From Erythrocercus mccallii (lineage: Eukaryota > Chordata > Aves > Passeriformes > Dicruridae): a DNA stretch of 64,000 nucleotides. Positions 1-10,000 of this stretch are shown one piece after another. The first letter of the stretch is position 1. Each line of letters begins with the position of its first letter. The notes beneath the pieces were generated by a model, which searched no databases, had not been told where the DNA came from, and saw only the letters and a program-made list of their open reading frames with translations. Location: positions 1 through 64,000 of the forward strand of contig VZRG01002943.1 in NCBI GenBank assembly GCA_013397435.1. Direction: 5' to 3'. A program made the position numbers and the translations under genes.

Positions 1-2109
1 AGCATATAAAAAGTAACCAGAACAATGGACAAAAGCAACATTTTGCTGGAAGTGGACGCCAGAAACAAGGACTGTTTTTAGAAGCATAGAGGGAACCCTA
101 CTCAACTGGTTTTGGATTTTCCCCCGCTCATGGCTGGAGCAGAGGGAAGCAGGCAGAGCAGTGCTCACAGCCAGCCCCAGTGGTGCCATCTGAGCTCTGT
201 GGCATGGTTGCCAACCCCAGGCAGCAGGGCTGGGGCTGCAGCCTCTCCAAGGGCTGGAGAGGGGCTGGCACTGAGGACCTCCATCACTTGCAGCCTCAGG
301 AGCAAATTCTCCTCTCAGCTTGACAGTACAGTTGATTTTTTCCTGGCTCCTCCAGTGAGACACATTAGGACCCAATGCACCACTTTTAGGCTCTTTCTGC
401 ATGATATCCCTTGGAAATGTGCCTTGATGCCCCTTTTTGGCATGCCAACCTGGCCTACCAGCTGTCTGGAGCTGGCACACAAGCATGGGCCAATAGAGGG
501 ATGTTGCAAAGAATGGCAAGCAGTTTTTTGCAGCTCCAGCCTGGCAGGTGCCTGAAATCCTGCTGTGCCCCAGGCTTCTGTCCCACTGTGGGATGCAGGG
601 GAGCCACAGTGCTCCCATCAGCCGGTGCTACATCCTCCGGGGAGCCGGCTGCAGGCTGCGGTATGCGGCCAGCAACTATTGACTTCTTTTTCCGTGCGTG
701 GAAGGGTAAGTAACCTTAATTAAAAACATGAAGCCCACAGTTTGTATCACATTCATGATGTTAAACAAGCTCTGGAAATAGAAACACTGTTTTCATTTAA
801 GCTTTCCAACTGTGATCTATGTAATAAAATATGGAGGGGGCGGGCGTGTGTGAGATTTACATGTGATGATTTGGGAGATCTCACTGCTTTGGAGGCTTGT
901 GAGGCGCCGCAGAGCCAACTGCTCCTGCCACTGCCTCACCACGTTTGGCAATGCCTGGCCCCCCCCCCCCCCTTTTGTTTCTTTCAAGAACTGCTCTCCA
1001 AATGGTGACTTCTGCCCTCCGCTCTTGCTGCTGTGACTTATTCTGGGTGTGGGATCTGCCAGACCCTCAGCAACCTGCTGCCCTGGCTGCCTGTGCCCTG
1101 CCCAGCTCTGGACAGGCAGGCCGGTGAGCAGTGCACATTTCCACCACTCCTGGGGACCACACATGTCCTTGAGGATGGCCACATACCCTGCAAGTGCAAT
1201 GATCCTTCAAGCCCATGCCAAAACAGCACCATCATCGGTAGACACAGGGAAGGAATATTTTTGCCTTCCCAGAGCCTCCTGATCCACCATATAGGGAATG
1301 AGCATCCATTCCACCACAGTGGACAGGCAGAGGGAAGGCTCTTCCAAGGGCTCTTGCTCAGTACCCTGCCAGTGCAGGGACTGCCCCTTCTCCAGAGGCT
1401 GCCTCAGCCTGCAGAGCCCACAGAAACATGCCATGCCCCATCTGCACCTCCCCTCAGGCTCTGGGGACCAGAACCTGCACCTGCCCTAGCAGAGGGGTTT
1501 GGAGAGGGGAGTGGGATGACAACAATTGTCTGAGACTGCAAATGACTGAGATCACCTTCCCTCAGGCGCTTGGTTTTGGTCAAACCTGTCACTTTCTAAG
1601 ACTCCTTTTGCTGTGACATAATTACAACAGTACTTCTCATGTTATAAACAGTTCATTTGGGCATGGCAATGATCAGAGCCGTGTGTTTTGCAGGAAGCTC
1701 CTGTTCAGCATGTTAGCACAGGAGGCATTTGTCCCACACTGCTCCGCTATGCCAGCTTCTCCCCCAGCTAGTTCCTGAGTGCTTGGGTCATGTCACGTCC
1801 TGAGGGGCAGCCTTACCAGGGCTTTGCCCAAAAGTCTGTGGAAGTCCAGGATGCACAGCCTGCACAGGAGCATTCGCGTGATTATTTACATTTTTCTATC
1901 TTCTGCTTTCTCGGCAGGGGACTGGCAGCAAGTTGGTCATGTCTTTTCCACGGTAATTTCTCTCCCTGGACATTGGGGCGTCTTCGGTGCATTGCCCTTC
2001 CCCAACCTCTCCCCTGCTTCCCGTCAGCAAATGGAGAAATTACAATCGGGATCGGTGAATCCCGATGGCAAGCTGCCCCTCTTCCAGGAACCCTTTCCCC
2101 AATGCGTGT
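1..2109. other. Upstream flank, no gene recognised
   Basis: This is moderately GC-rich DNA upstream of the CpG island. It has a 14-base C run at 959-972 and short open frames on both strands that lack codon conservation cues, recognisable domains or exon structure. I see no repeat family. In mammals a divergent antisense RNA accompanies MKX; nothing here proves or excludes one. Confidence 0.6.
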
Positions 2110-2575
2110 GGCTGTGTGACGTCGCGGAGAGCAGCCGTGACTCTTCCGTGACGGCGGGGTGCGGGGATGGGGGTGAGCCCCAGGAAGGACCCCACGGCGG
2201 CTGAGCCCTGCGGGGCGGCGGCCAGGGCTCCTCCGACCGCAGCACGTAGCCTCCGTCGCCACCGCTCCAGCGCCCAGACAGCGGAGATCTGCGCACCCTC
2301 CGCGGTGGCCTCTGCAGCCCAGGAAAAGGGAGCGAACGAGGCCAGGGTGATGGTAGGGGCCCGGGGGATACAAGAGTAGCGGTATGCAGACTCAGGTACT
2401 TTGGGGTCACGCTTGCGGGTACAAGGACGGGGACAGAGAGGTGTCATGGAGAGCGCGGAGTTGGCGGCTGATGCCCGCACGAGGGATCGCGCCGCTCACG
2501 TCCCTGCGGGCCCGCAGGCGCAGACGGCTGCTGCCGTTCACCCGCGGCGGTCAAATAACGTCTGAATTACATCCT

Positions 2576-2583
2576 TATAAATA
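2576..2583 (+). promoter_or_regulatory. TATA-like box TATAAATA with a YY1-like site downstream
   Basis: TATAAATA is followed within 15 bp by GGCCATCTT, which reads as a YY1 site (AAGATGGC) on the opposite strand. This would place initiation near 2605, about 1.2 kb upstream of the MKX start codon. It could be an alternative upstream MKX start or the start of a separate non-coding RNA. Confidence 0.3.
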
Positions 2584-3349
2584 TTGACTGTGGCCATCTT
2601 CTTCGTTTCTGCGCACAGAAAACCAAAACCTTAAGCACGGCGGGGCCGGGCTGCTGTTCCGCAGGGCTGCGGAGGTGCAGAGGTGTGGGGCGGCGGGGCC
2701 GGGGGAACAGGGGCACCCCTGTGCAGGGGGGTGGAGCGGCGGGCCGGGGGCGCCCGTAGACATCGCCGGCACTGAACATCGTGTCTCTGCGGGAGAGCGC
2801 CGGCCGCGCCGAGGATGCTAAAGGCAGCGGGACTGTCGCCCGGCTTGGGCTGTGGGCTAATTTACAACCTTTGGGCGTGGGGTAGGGGGGACACGCAACA
2901 CACAAGAGAAGATGGGGAAGCGTGATGGGAGATGATTCCTGGCACGGCATCATTAAACACCGCTGTTAATGAGTGGCACGGGGCTGTGGCTGCGCCTTGC
3001 CCCCCCCCGACGGGCGTCTCTCCTGCGGTCAGGGTGACACCAGCCGGTGTCCTCAGCCGCCTTCCCCGGGAGGCTCCCCCATACAGAGGGCGAATGGCCC
3101 AGCCGTGCACCGCCGTACCCTCAGATGCCCCTGGCCGGACTCCTCCCGCCCCTCCACGCAGCGCCCCTCGACGCCGCTCTGCCCGGGCGGGGCCCGTGCC
3201 CTGGCTGTGGCTGCTGGGGTCCCCCCCTCCAGCGGTGACTCCCCCCGGGGATGGGGAGCGGCAGTCCCGACAGTGTGAGTGGCTGCGCGGCGGCTGTGCC
3301 TCCGGGCGCCGGCTCTGCGCATTTGGTGGTCGTTAAAAACAATTTGTTT

Positions 3350-3440
3350 CCCTCCCCGTTTGGGGAGGGGGAAGGGGAAAATCATTCCGGGGGAGGGGAG
3401 GGAAAGGGAAGGGAAAAGGGGGGGAAAAAGGAGTGGGAGA
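3350..3440 (+). repeat. G/GA-rich tract with an 8-bp hairpin (G-quadruplex potential)
   Basis: CCCTCCCC at 3350-3357 and GGGGAGGG at 3362-3369 are perfect inverted arms around GTTT. The G-rich arm runs on through repeated runs of three to six G separated by A to about 3425. Such DNA can fold into G-quadruplexes on the coding strand, or in the RNA if transcription starts upstream. Confidence 0.7.
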
Positions 3441-3543
3441 GAGAGCAAGCGAGACAGAAACACCAAAGCCGACAGAAAACCCGCGCTCCTAACTATTGCG
3501 ACACGGAGCGAGGAGCGCGGCGAAGGCTGGCGGCGAGGTGCGA
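3440..3543 (+). other. MKX: Candidate non-coding first exon of MKX (3' boundary only)
   Basis: A donor-like GCGA|GTGAGA at 3543/3544 pairs with the acceptor at 3768-3769 to define a 226-bp, extremely GC-rich intron. The left limit is not determined: no TATA box stands close upstream and initiation in a CpG island is usually dispersed. The left coordinate is therefore nominal. Confidence 0.35.
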
Positions 3544-3650
3544 GTGAGAGCGGGCCGGGCCGTGGAAGCGGACCGGGCCTAGGAAGCGGGCCGGGGTTGT
3601 GGGGGGGGGCCGTGAGAGCGGGCCGGGCCGTGGGAGGGGCGGGCCGCCTC
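3544..3650 (+). repeat. GC-rich degenerate short tandem repeat
   Basis: A motif of about 18 bp (variants of GAAGCGGGCCGGGCCTAG) recurs several times. A 22-bp block starting GTGAGAGCGGGCCGGGCC occurs at 3544-3565 and again at 3612-3633. It lies in the putative 5' UTR intron just after the donor. Confidence 0.6.
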
Positions 3651-3769
3651 TCCCCCCGTGGGTGGGCAGGCGGCTCCCGGTGCCTCCGCGCTGCCGCCCC
3701 GCCGGTCGCGCCGGGCGGGTCTCGGCGGTTCGGTGCGGCTGCCCGGTGACCGCTGCCGCCTCCCCGCAG

Positions 3770-3834
3770 CGCACAGCGAGCCCCCGTACCTCGGAGCCGG
3801 CGGCCAGCACGACGGCGGCCCCCAGCCCCCCACC
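3770..3834 (+). other. MKX: Probable MKX 5' UTR segment joined to coding exon 1
   Basis: A good acceptor (CCGCCTCCCCGCAG, AG at 3768-3769) lies 65 bp before the start codon. Mammalian MKX has a non-coding first exon, so this is the likely boundary of the exon that carries the start. No transcript evidence is available here; an unspliced 5' UTR is also possible. Confidence 0.5.
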
Positions 3835-4016
3835 ATGAACACCATCGTCTTCAGCAAGCTCAGCGGCCAGGTGCTTTTCGAAGAGGACGCCAAGGAGCGG
3901 GAGCGGAGCGGCCGGTCCTACGTGGGGGTGGTGGAGGGCCCACACCACGCTGAGGTTCTGCTCCCCGACAGCCCGTCCATCAAGGAGAGCCTCAGCCTGC
4001 GCAACCGGAGGACGGG
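3835..4016 (+). CDS. MKX: MKX coding exon 1 (residues 1-61)
   Basis: The start ATG sits in a good context (CACCATGA) and begins MNTIVFSKLSG, the conserved N-terminus of the family. The exon has 60 complete codons plus two bases. Its donor is GG|GTATGC, and Gly61 is split with exon 2 (phase 2). The part between about residues 17 and 58 is the least conserved relative to the mammalian protein as I remember it. The reading frame remains open upstream to 3658, but this start is preferred because of family conservation, the Kozak match, and an apparent splice acceptor at 3768-3769 that would remove most of the upstream frame. Confidence 0.95.
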
Positions 4017-7000
4017 GTATGCCGTGCGCTCGTCTCCGCGCCGCGCACCGGCTTCGGGGGCGGCTCTGCCTGCGTCGCCTCCCGGCCGCCGCGTTGCCGT
4101 TTTGGGGTTGCGAGATGGGTTTCTAGCTGGGTCTTTGCCCGCGGCCCCGGGTTCGTATTCTCTGGGATTCTCATTCCACAGCTACGGTGGGAAATTCCGG
4201 CAATAAGTGATGCAGGGGCGTCCGATTGGGCTGGAATGTACCAGACAGAGCGCTCCTGTCCTGCTGTGCCTGACCTCCCCCTCTGCCTCGGAACGAAAAC
4301 AAACCGGGAACACCGGGGCTCCACCGGCTTGTTCATGCAATTAAAGTCTCCAAAACGGAGGCGCCAGGCGGGACGTGTGAGACCTGAGGTTCGGGGCGGC
4401 GGCGCGGCCGATCCCCGCCGGCAGAGCGAGGCGGGCGGGCACCGCGCGGGCCCGGCACTTGTTCCGCTGTCCCCGCGGGTTCGCAGCGAGCCGAGCGAAC
4501 GGGCGGGAAGGAGCTGCGTTGTCAGTGCGTTCCCAGGGATGGGATTTAGAACGGACTAGCGCGATGCCAGTCAGGGGCTGGATAACGTGATATTAGGATC
4601 GCGTTTGCAAAAACAGCAGCTGAGGCTAAGCTGCCCGAAGCCGGTTTTTTGGAGGGGCTTTTTTGGTTTGTTGTTTTTGGGGGGCTAGGGTTTTTTTTTG
4701 ATTCCGAAACAAGTGAAATAGAAGGCGATGAGAGGATGTGCGAGCTCTGGCGTGTTGACAGCCGTAGCTCGAAGGGTTGAACTGACGAGCGCTGACCAAA
4801 CATTTCGGATCAGTGTTACAAAGTAAGGATCGAGGAGCACAGTCAGGCGGCTGCGAAACCGAGGAGTCCCGGGAAGCTTCTTGCACTGACGAATTTCCAC
4901 CTTAGCGATTGCATCAGCACGCAGCTTTGCCGGCGGTGCTGGCCGGAGCACGCAGGTGTGTGTCACCGGCGTGTTGTTGCAGCCGCTCGCGGCGGAGCGG
5001 GGCTGCCGCGGAGCCCCGGGCCGGCAGCGGCGCGGCCCGGCCCCGTGGCGCCCCCTGCCGCCGGCGCCCAGCGCCGCCCGGAGCCTCCTCCGCCCCGCGC
5101 AGCGCTGCCTCTGGGCTTTCCTTGGGATTCCTCCGATTTTGTTAATTCACTTTTTATTGCAGGCCTTTATTTACAAAGGGGCACTTTTTTCCTTTTTTTT
5201 TTTTTTTTAACGGAACGCAGGTTTCGTTCCCGCGGCACACGCTGTTTCCCTCGGCAGGCGCGGGGCTTTGCGGGCTACCTCGCGTCGCTGCCGGCGACGT
5301 TGGGAGAGGCACGCCGGCTCCTCCAGGAGCACCGCTGGCCGCCTGCTCCGAGGGGGGAAATGATCCAGGAGCCGCTCGGTGCCGCGGGTATCTCTTGAGT
5401 ATCAGCGGGAAATAAACCCGGGCGGGGGAATCAGGCTGGGCAGGGCCCGGGGCAGCGCAGCTCCGGGATGCGCGGCCGGCCGTGCGAGGTGCGGCCTGGC
5501 CGCGCTGGAAAGCGCCTCTGTAGACAGACCGGCCACACGCCTGTCAGGTGCCGAGCACCGAAAACATCGGGACGCTCGCACCGGCGGAGCTCCAGCCCCG
5601 CTGAAATCCCCGCGGGGCCGCCTCCCGGGTCCGCAGCGTTATCGCGGCCATTCACCAGCTCTCAGTCCGCTCGCCCAGACACTCCACGGGGAGTTCGGGG
5701 AGCTGGTGGCATCAGCTTCATTAGAGCAGTCCGGGCCGAGAGTTGCGGCTGTGGAAAGTCCCCGAACACCCCGCGAGGACGGGGCTCGGCTCCTCCGGGC
5801 TGGGCGCACCCCGGGCCTGGGCACCCTCCGAGCTGGGTCCCCCCTCGGACGGGGCGAATCTACCGCAGCCGCGCAGGGGAACCCGGGGCCAGACGGGGGA
5901 GCGGGCAGGTGTCCCGCCGCTCCCGTCCTCAGCGCCCCTTCTTCGCGGCAGGGCGCGGCAGAGCGGCGGGAAGGTGCGGCACAAGCGGCAGGCGCTGCAG
6001 GACATGGCGCGGCCGCTCAAGCAGTGGCTCTACAAGCACCGCGACAACCCATACCCCACCAAGACGGAGAAGATTCTGCTGGCCCTCGGCTCCCAGATGA
6101 CCCTGGTGCAGGTAAGGAAGGGAACCCCTTACCCCCACCTCCAAAAGCCGCTCTGAGGCGTTTCATGGACGGGAGGGATGGGGACAGCATCTGCCAAAGC
6201 TCCTTTGTGAGCTGAGCAAAGGACAGTGACGGGTACCGGGAAGCATCCAGCAAAACCAGGGGTCCTGTGCACATCCTTCTTCACTCTCCCCTGGGCCCCC
6301 CATCCCAGCAGGACTGTCTCAAAAATTACCATATCTGAGCTATCGTGGCTGGAGAAGTGCTGAAGACAATCAGCATAAAGTATGTGCTTGGCCTCCTAGG
6401 AATAGATGCCCTTATCCTTTCATCTCGTTCATAAGTATAATGAAAATATTTTGGCATAGTCTTTAAAAATTCTCAGGTAAAAAATATCAGTCATGGGAGA
6501 TTTCAGTACAGAATAGGAATTGTTGAGGAAATTGCAGGGAGCTACTATTCCCTTTTGAAAAGGGGGCTGGTTGGAAACTGTTCTATTGTTCTGATAATAA
6601 TTGTCATCACCTGTTGCACAGACATCAGCATTACCACATGCACTGTGTGCAGTGGCTCAGCATACACAGTCTTGCAGGAATTATCATTGTAATATAATTA
6701 GACATGGAGAGTAATTGTTTTGCTATCAGGTAATTCTCCCCCGAAGTGACTGGCAGTTGTCTTGCTGTAAGAGGCATAAATTTTGCTGCACATGTTTATA
6801 AATCTCGCTTCTTTGTTCTCTTTGCCATCTGGCATTCTGCTGAAATATGGTTAAATGCTATCAGTTACTGAGTGATGCTGTCTCAGGTCTGGATGCTGCA
6901 AAGATTTATGCATTGTGAATAATCTAATTTCCTTACTGCAGGCTACTGCTAGGTGTGTAAAATGAAACCCATGTGTTTGCAGGATTGGGTCCTCATCACT

Positions 7001-10000
7001 CTGCCTACCACATTATGTGTCACTTTGCAAAGGACACAAAGAGATCAAAGTAACTAAAGTATTAGAAAAAAGCAGGTGGTAATTCAGCTTTATTATTTTG
7101 AGTGCCCCTTCAAAAAAACCTATGCTATGAACTTCAATTCTAGTAATGGCAAAATGGAAAATTTTTATACTTCAGTACCTCACAATGAAACTATTGCACT
7201 AGGAAAAGCACTATAGCTTTGACAAAAATAATATTAATGTCTCAGAAAATGCCAGTTATAGCTGGAAGATATAGTTAAAACAACTTCTCTTGCTTTTAAA
7301 AATATACATGAAAGTTTTAAACTATGATTACATAAACACTATCCCTTCAATGACAACATTTAACAGGAATATTTTACTGGACTGTGGTCCTTAGAATATC
7401 CCTGTATTTTTACATGAGATTTAAAACATATATCCACAGTATGTGTTGGGGCACTTTCACATTAATGACACCTTGAGAAGTTCTGCTGTTCTTTTAAAAA
7501 TGCTTCGGAATGAATAGAGAAGGGAAAAATCTTGTGAGTTTTTGCAGGATTTCTCTCATGGCAGCTTTGATAAATCCTGATGGGGTAAGATGTGTTAGCC
7601 TTCATAAAGGCATCAAGTGAGCCATGGCCACTTCTCCACAGAGTTTTATTATCTACGTAAGGTGTAGAATAAAATTAAAAAGAATCAGGGAGAGCCACAT
7701 TTACCTCTGTTAGACCCCTGTGACTCTAGTGGATTTACGGTGAAGCTGGATTTGACCAGTTTTGTTTCTATGAACTGTAATATTTGAAAGAACTGTGCAA
7801 ACAGGCATATCTATCTTCACATACAGAAGCACGACATCAAAGAGAAATCCCAGGTGTTTTTTCTATCATTTTTGTGCAATGCTCTTTTAATCTAGGAATT
7901 TGATAGCATCTGTATGAGATGTAAATACATATGTCTGGCACCAACAGTAATTCCTGAGCCACAAAGAGCTAAACAACACCATACACCTACTTTTTGGATG
8001 CTCTAAAAGAAAAAGATTGTAATTCAGTTCAAAATTTTTGTTCTCTAAGAGCGAGAGAGAGCATGCCAGGGTGTGATCTCAGTCACACTGGGTACATCTG
8101 AAATAGCTTTCCTCAAGGCTGTGCTCTTTCAGACAAGTGGTATAACCAAGAGCAGGGACTGGGCTATAGTGTCTGTTGGAAAGCTTTGCTTCTGTCCCAG
8201 GAGGAGCACTTCGCAAAAGCATCAATCAGGGTTGCCTATAAATTGTTTTTCTAATCTAGTAATATTGTTGGACATTGTGGGAGGACCAGGAATCAGTGTA
8301 TGATGTTTCCTCTGTTTCCTCTAAACGCCTTCACTTTTGCTGACCAGTCTCATATTTCCTACGCTTTTTACATTTCTCAGTGTTGTCCCATGGTGTATGC
8401 TCCCACAGCTTTCCACTGCTGTGGAGGCTGTTGTCTGCTGAGAGCTGCTGCCTCTTCCCAGCATCCCTCATGTGCTGACACCTTGTCATCACAAGCCATA
8501 GGAAAGATAAAAGACACTGTTGAATATCCCTTTGAGTTTCTGAGTTTCTGACAAAATGCCATTTAGGGAATGAATGGTTGGATTGGGTTTTTTTTGTTTT
8601 TCACCTGACTAATGACCTTGGAAAAGGCCTGGAAGCTGCCTGGAAGATGATGGTGGTCACAGTAATATTGATAATATAGATGTAACTCTCCTTCCTCTGC
8701 TTTCTTTCATCTAATGAACCTTATTCCAGTATGTACCATCTATCCCAAGGAGCTTTATTCAGGAGCTTTTTTCATAGATTCTTCTGTGAGATAGAGGTGA
8801 ACATCCAGCCCTGTTTTTTACTTTTGTTGTTAGGACAAACTAATGGCATGCATAACTTTTGTTATTAGTATCTGCATGTCAAATCTTCCACAACTTTGTT
8901 TTCATTAGTTTTGCTATCACCCAGTTGGTTGATTTTAAATTAATTTGTTCTACTTTACTAATACTGTAGCCTACCCCACTGTTGTTGGGTGCAGTGGGAC
9001 AGTGAGGGGACTATTCCAAATGCATGTCCGACTGCAGTGCTGAAGGAAAGTCGGACTCTTTCAAGGAGGTAGGATTTTGCAGGAATCATAAATCATCTTG
9101 TTTCTTAAGTAGAAGTAGCGAAACCTGGGGCAAGTTCTGGGCTGACTTACTCCTGTGCAGGCCAACAAGGTCTTTGGGAGTCCTCAAGGCAAATGTTATT
9201 GGAGATTTCAGTCCAACAGTCCAAAGTTTTCTACTTCCACAACTGCCAAAGCAGGAAACCAAAAAAGCAATATAGTTTGAAAAGGCATTTTATATTTTAC
9301 TCCAATTAGATTCCAATTCAGAATCCAATAACTTGTCCTATTAATATGCTACATTTTCATTTGTATTGTTACCACAGTACTTGATTTGTTTTATTTTAAA
9401 TTTTGGTTTAGATGTTCTTGTGAAATAAAACAGAAAAATGGCTGTATATTCCTTCCAGAAAGAAATATGAATGTGTGTATTGTTGGAAAGAAGGTTTTTT
9501 CAATACAAGGATTTGTATATCAGTCATGTGCTGCTATGGATTTAACAGTATTCAGATTTATAAAGGCATATCTGGATTACTGGAGGAGGATAATCGCTTG
9601 ATGTCTGTTCCCTTTCTGAAAGTTTGGCCACTCTTAAGCACTGAAGCAGAACAAATTACAATAAAATTGAAGATGTGTCTTCAGAAGTAAAGCCAGAGGG
9701 TCAATATTTCATGATGCTGATATAAGTACCTGATGCTCTTAGAGAAAAACTGAACTGCTGTAAAAAAATGAATACTGGAAAGCACATCTGTTATCGTTCC
9801 CCTTGGGTTTTGTCTTTTTACTTCTCAAAGAACTACAGGATTGTTACTTTACAAGAATAGTGAGTTTCATCATATGTTTTTTCAAGATACTTACTTCTTG
9901 GGAGGTTTATGTGACAAAGATTTTCCCACTGGCTTTTATCTAAATCATTTTTTGATTTTTTTTTTTTATTATTATTTTTGGAGATCACAGTAGCACAGCT

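Larger units (their letters stand above)
2110..6060. promoter_or_regulatory. MKX: CpG island spanning the MKX promoter, 5' UTR and coding exons 1-2
   Basis: CpG dinucleotides become frequent at about 2110 and stay frequent to about 6060, with leaner gaps near 2830-2990 and 4560-4900. The surrounding DNA has few CpGs. The island includes a near-consensus CRE (TGACGTCG at 2117-2124), a TATA-like TATAAATA at 2576-2583, GA/G-rich DNA at 3362-3440 and GC-rich short repeats at 3544-3640. This is typical of a developmental transcription-factor promoter with Polycomb-type regulation; that last point is inferred from the gene class. Confidence 0.85.

Noticed and set aside
1882..2480. Overlapping minus-strand open frames of 128-163 codons
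   Set aside because: They lie at the edge of the CpG island in three overlapping frames, with composition-driven Arg/Pro/Ser content and no domain. High GC removes stop codons by chance.
3053..3948. Long Arg/Pro/Gly-rich frames on both strands around the MKX start
   Set aside because: These are artefacts of very GC-rich promoter DNA. Only the frame of exon 1 from 3835 matches a known protein.
5379..6215. 278-codon open frame overlapping exon 2
   Set aside because: It is in a different frame from the homeodomain exon and reads Ala/Gly/Arg/Pro-rich sequence through intron and exon alike. It is a GC shadow.
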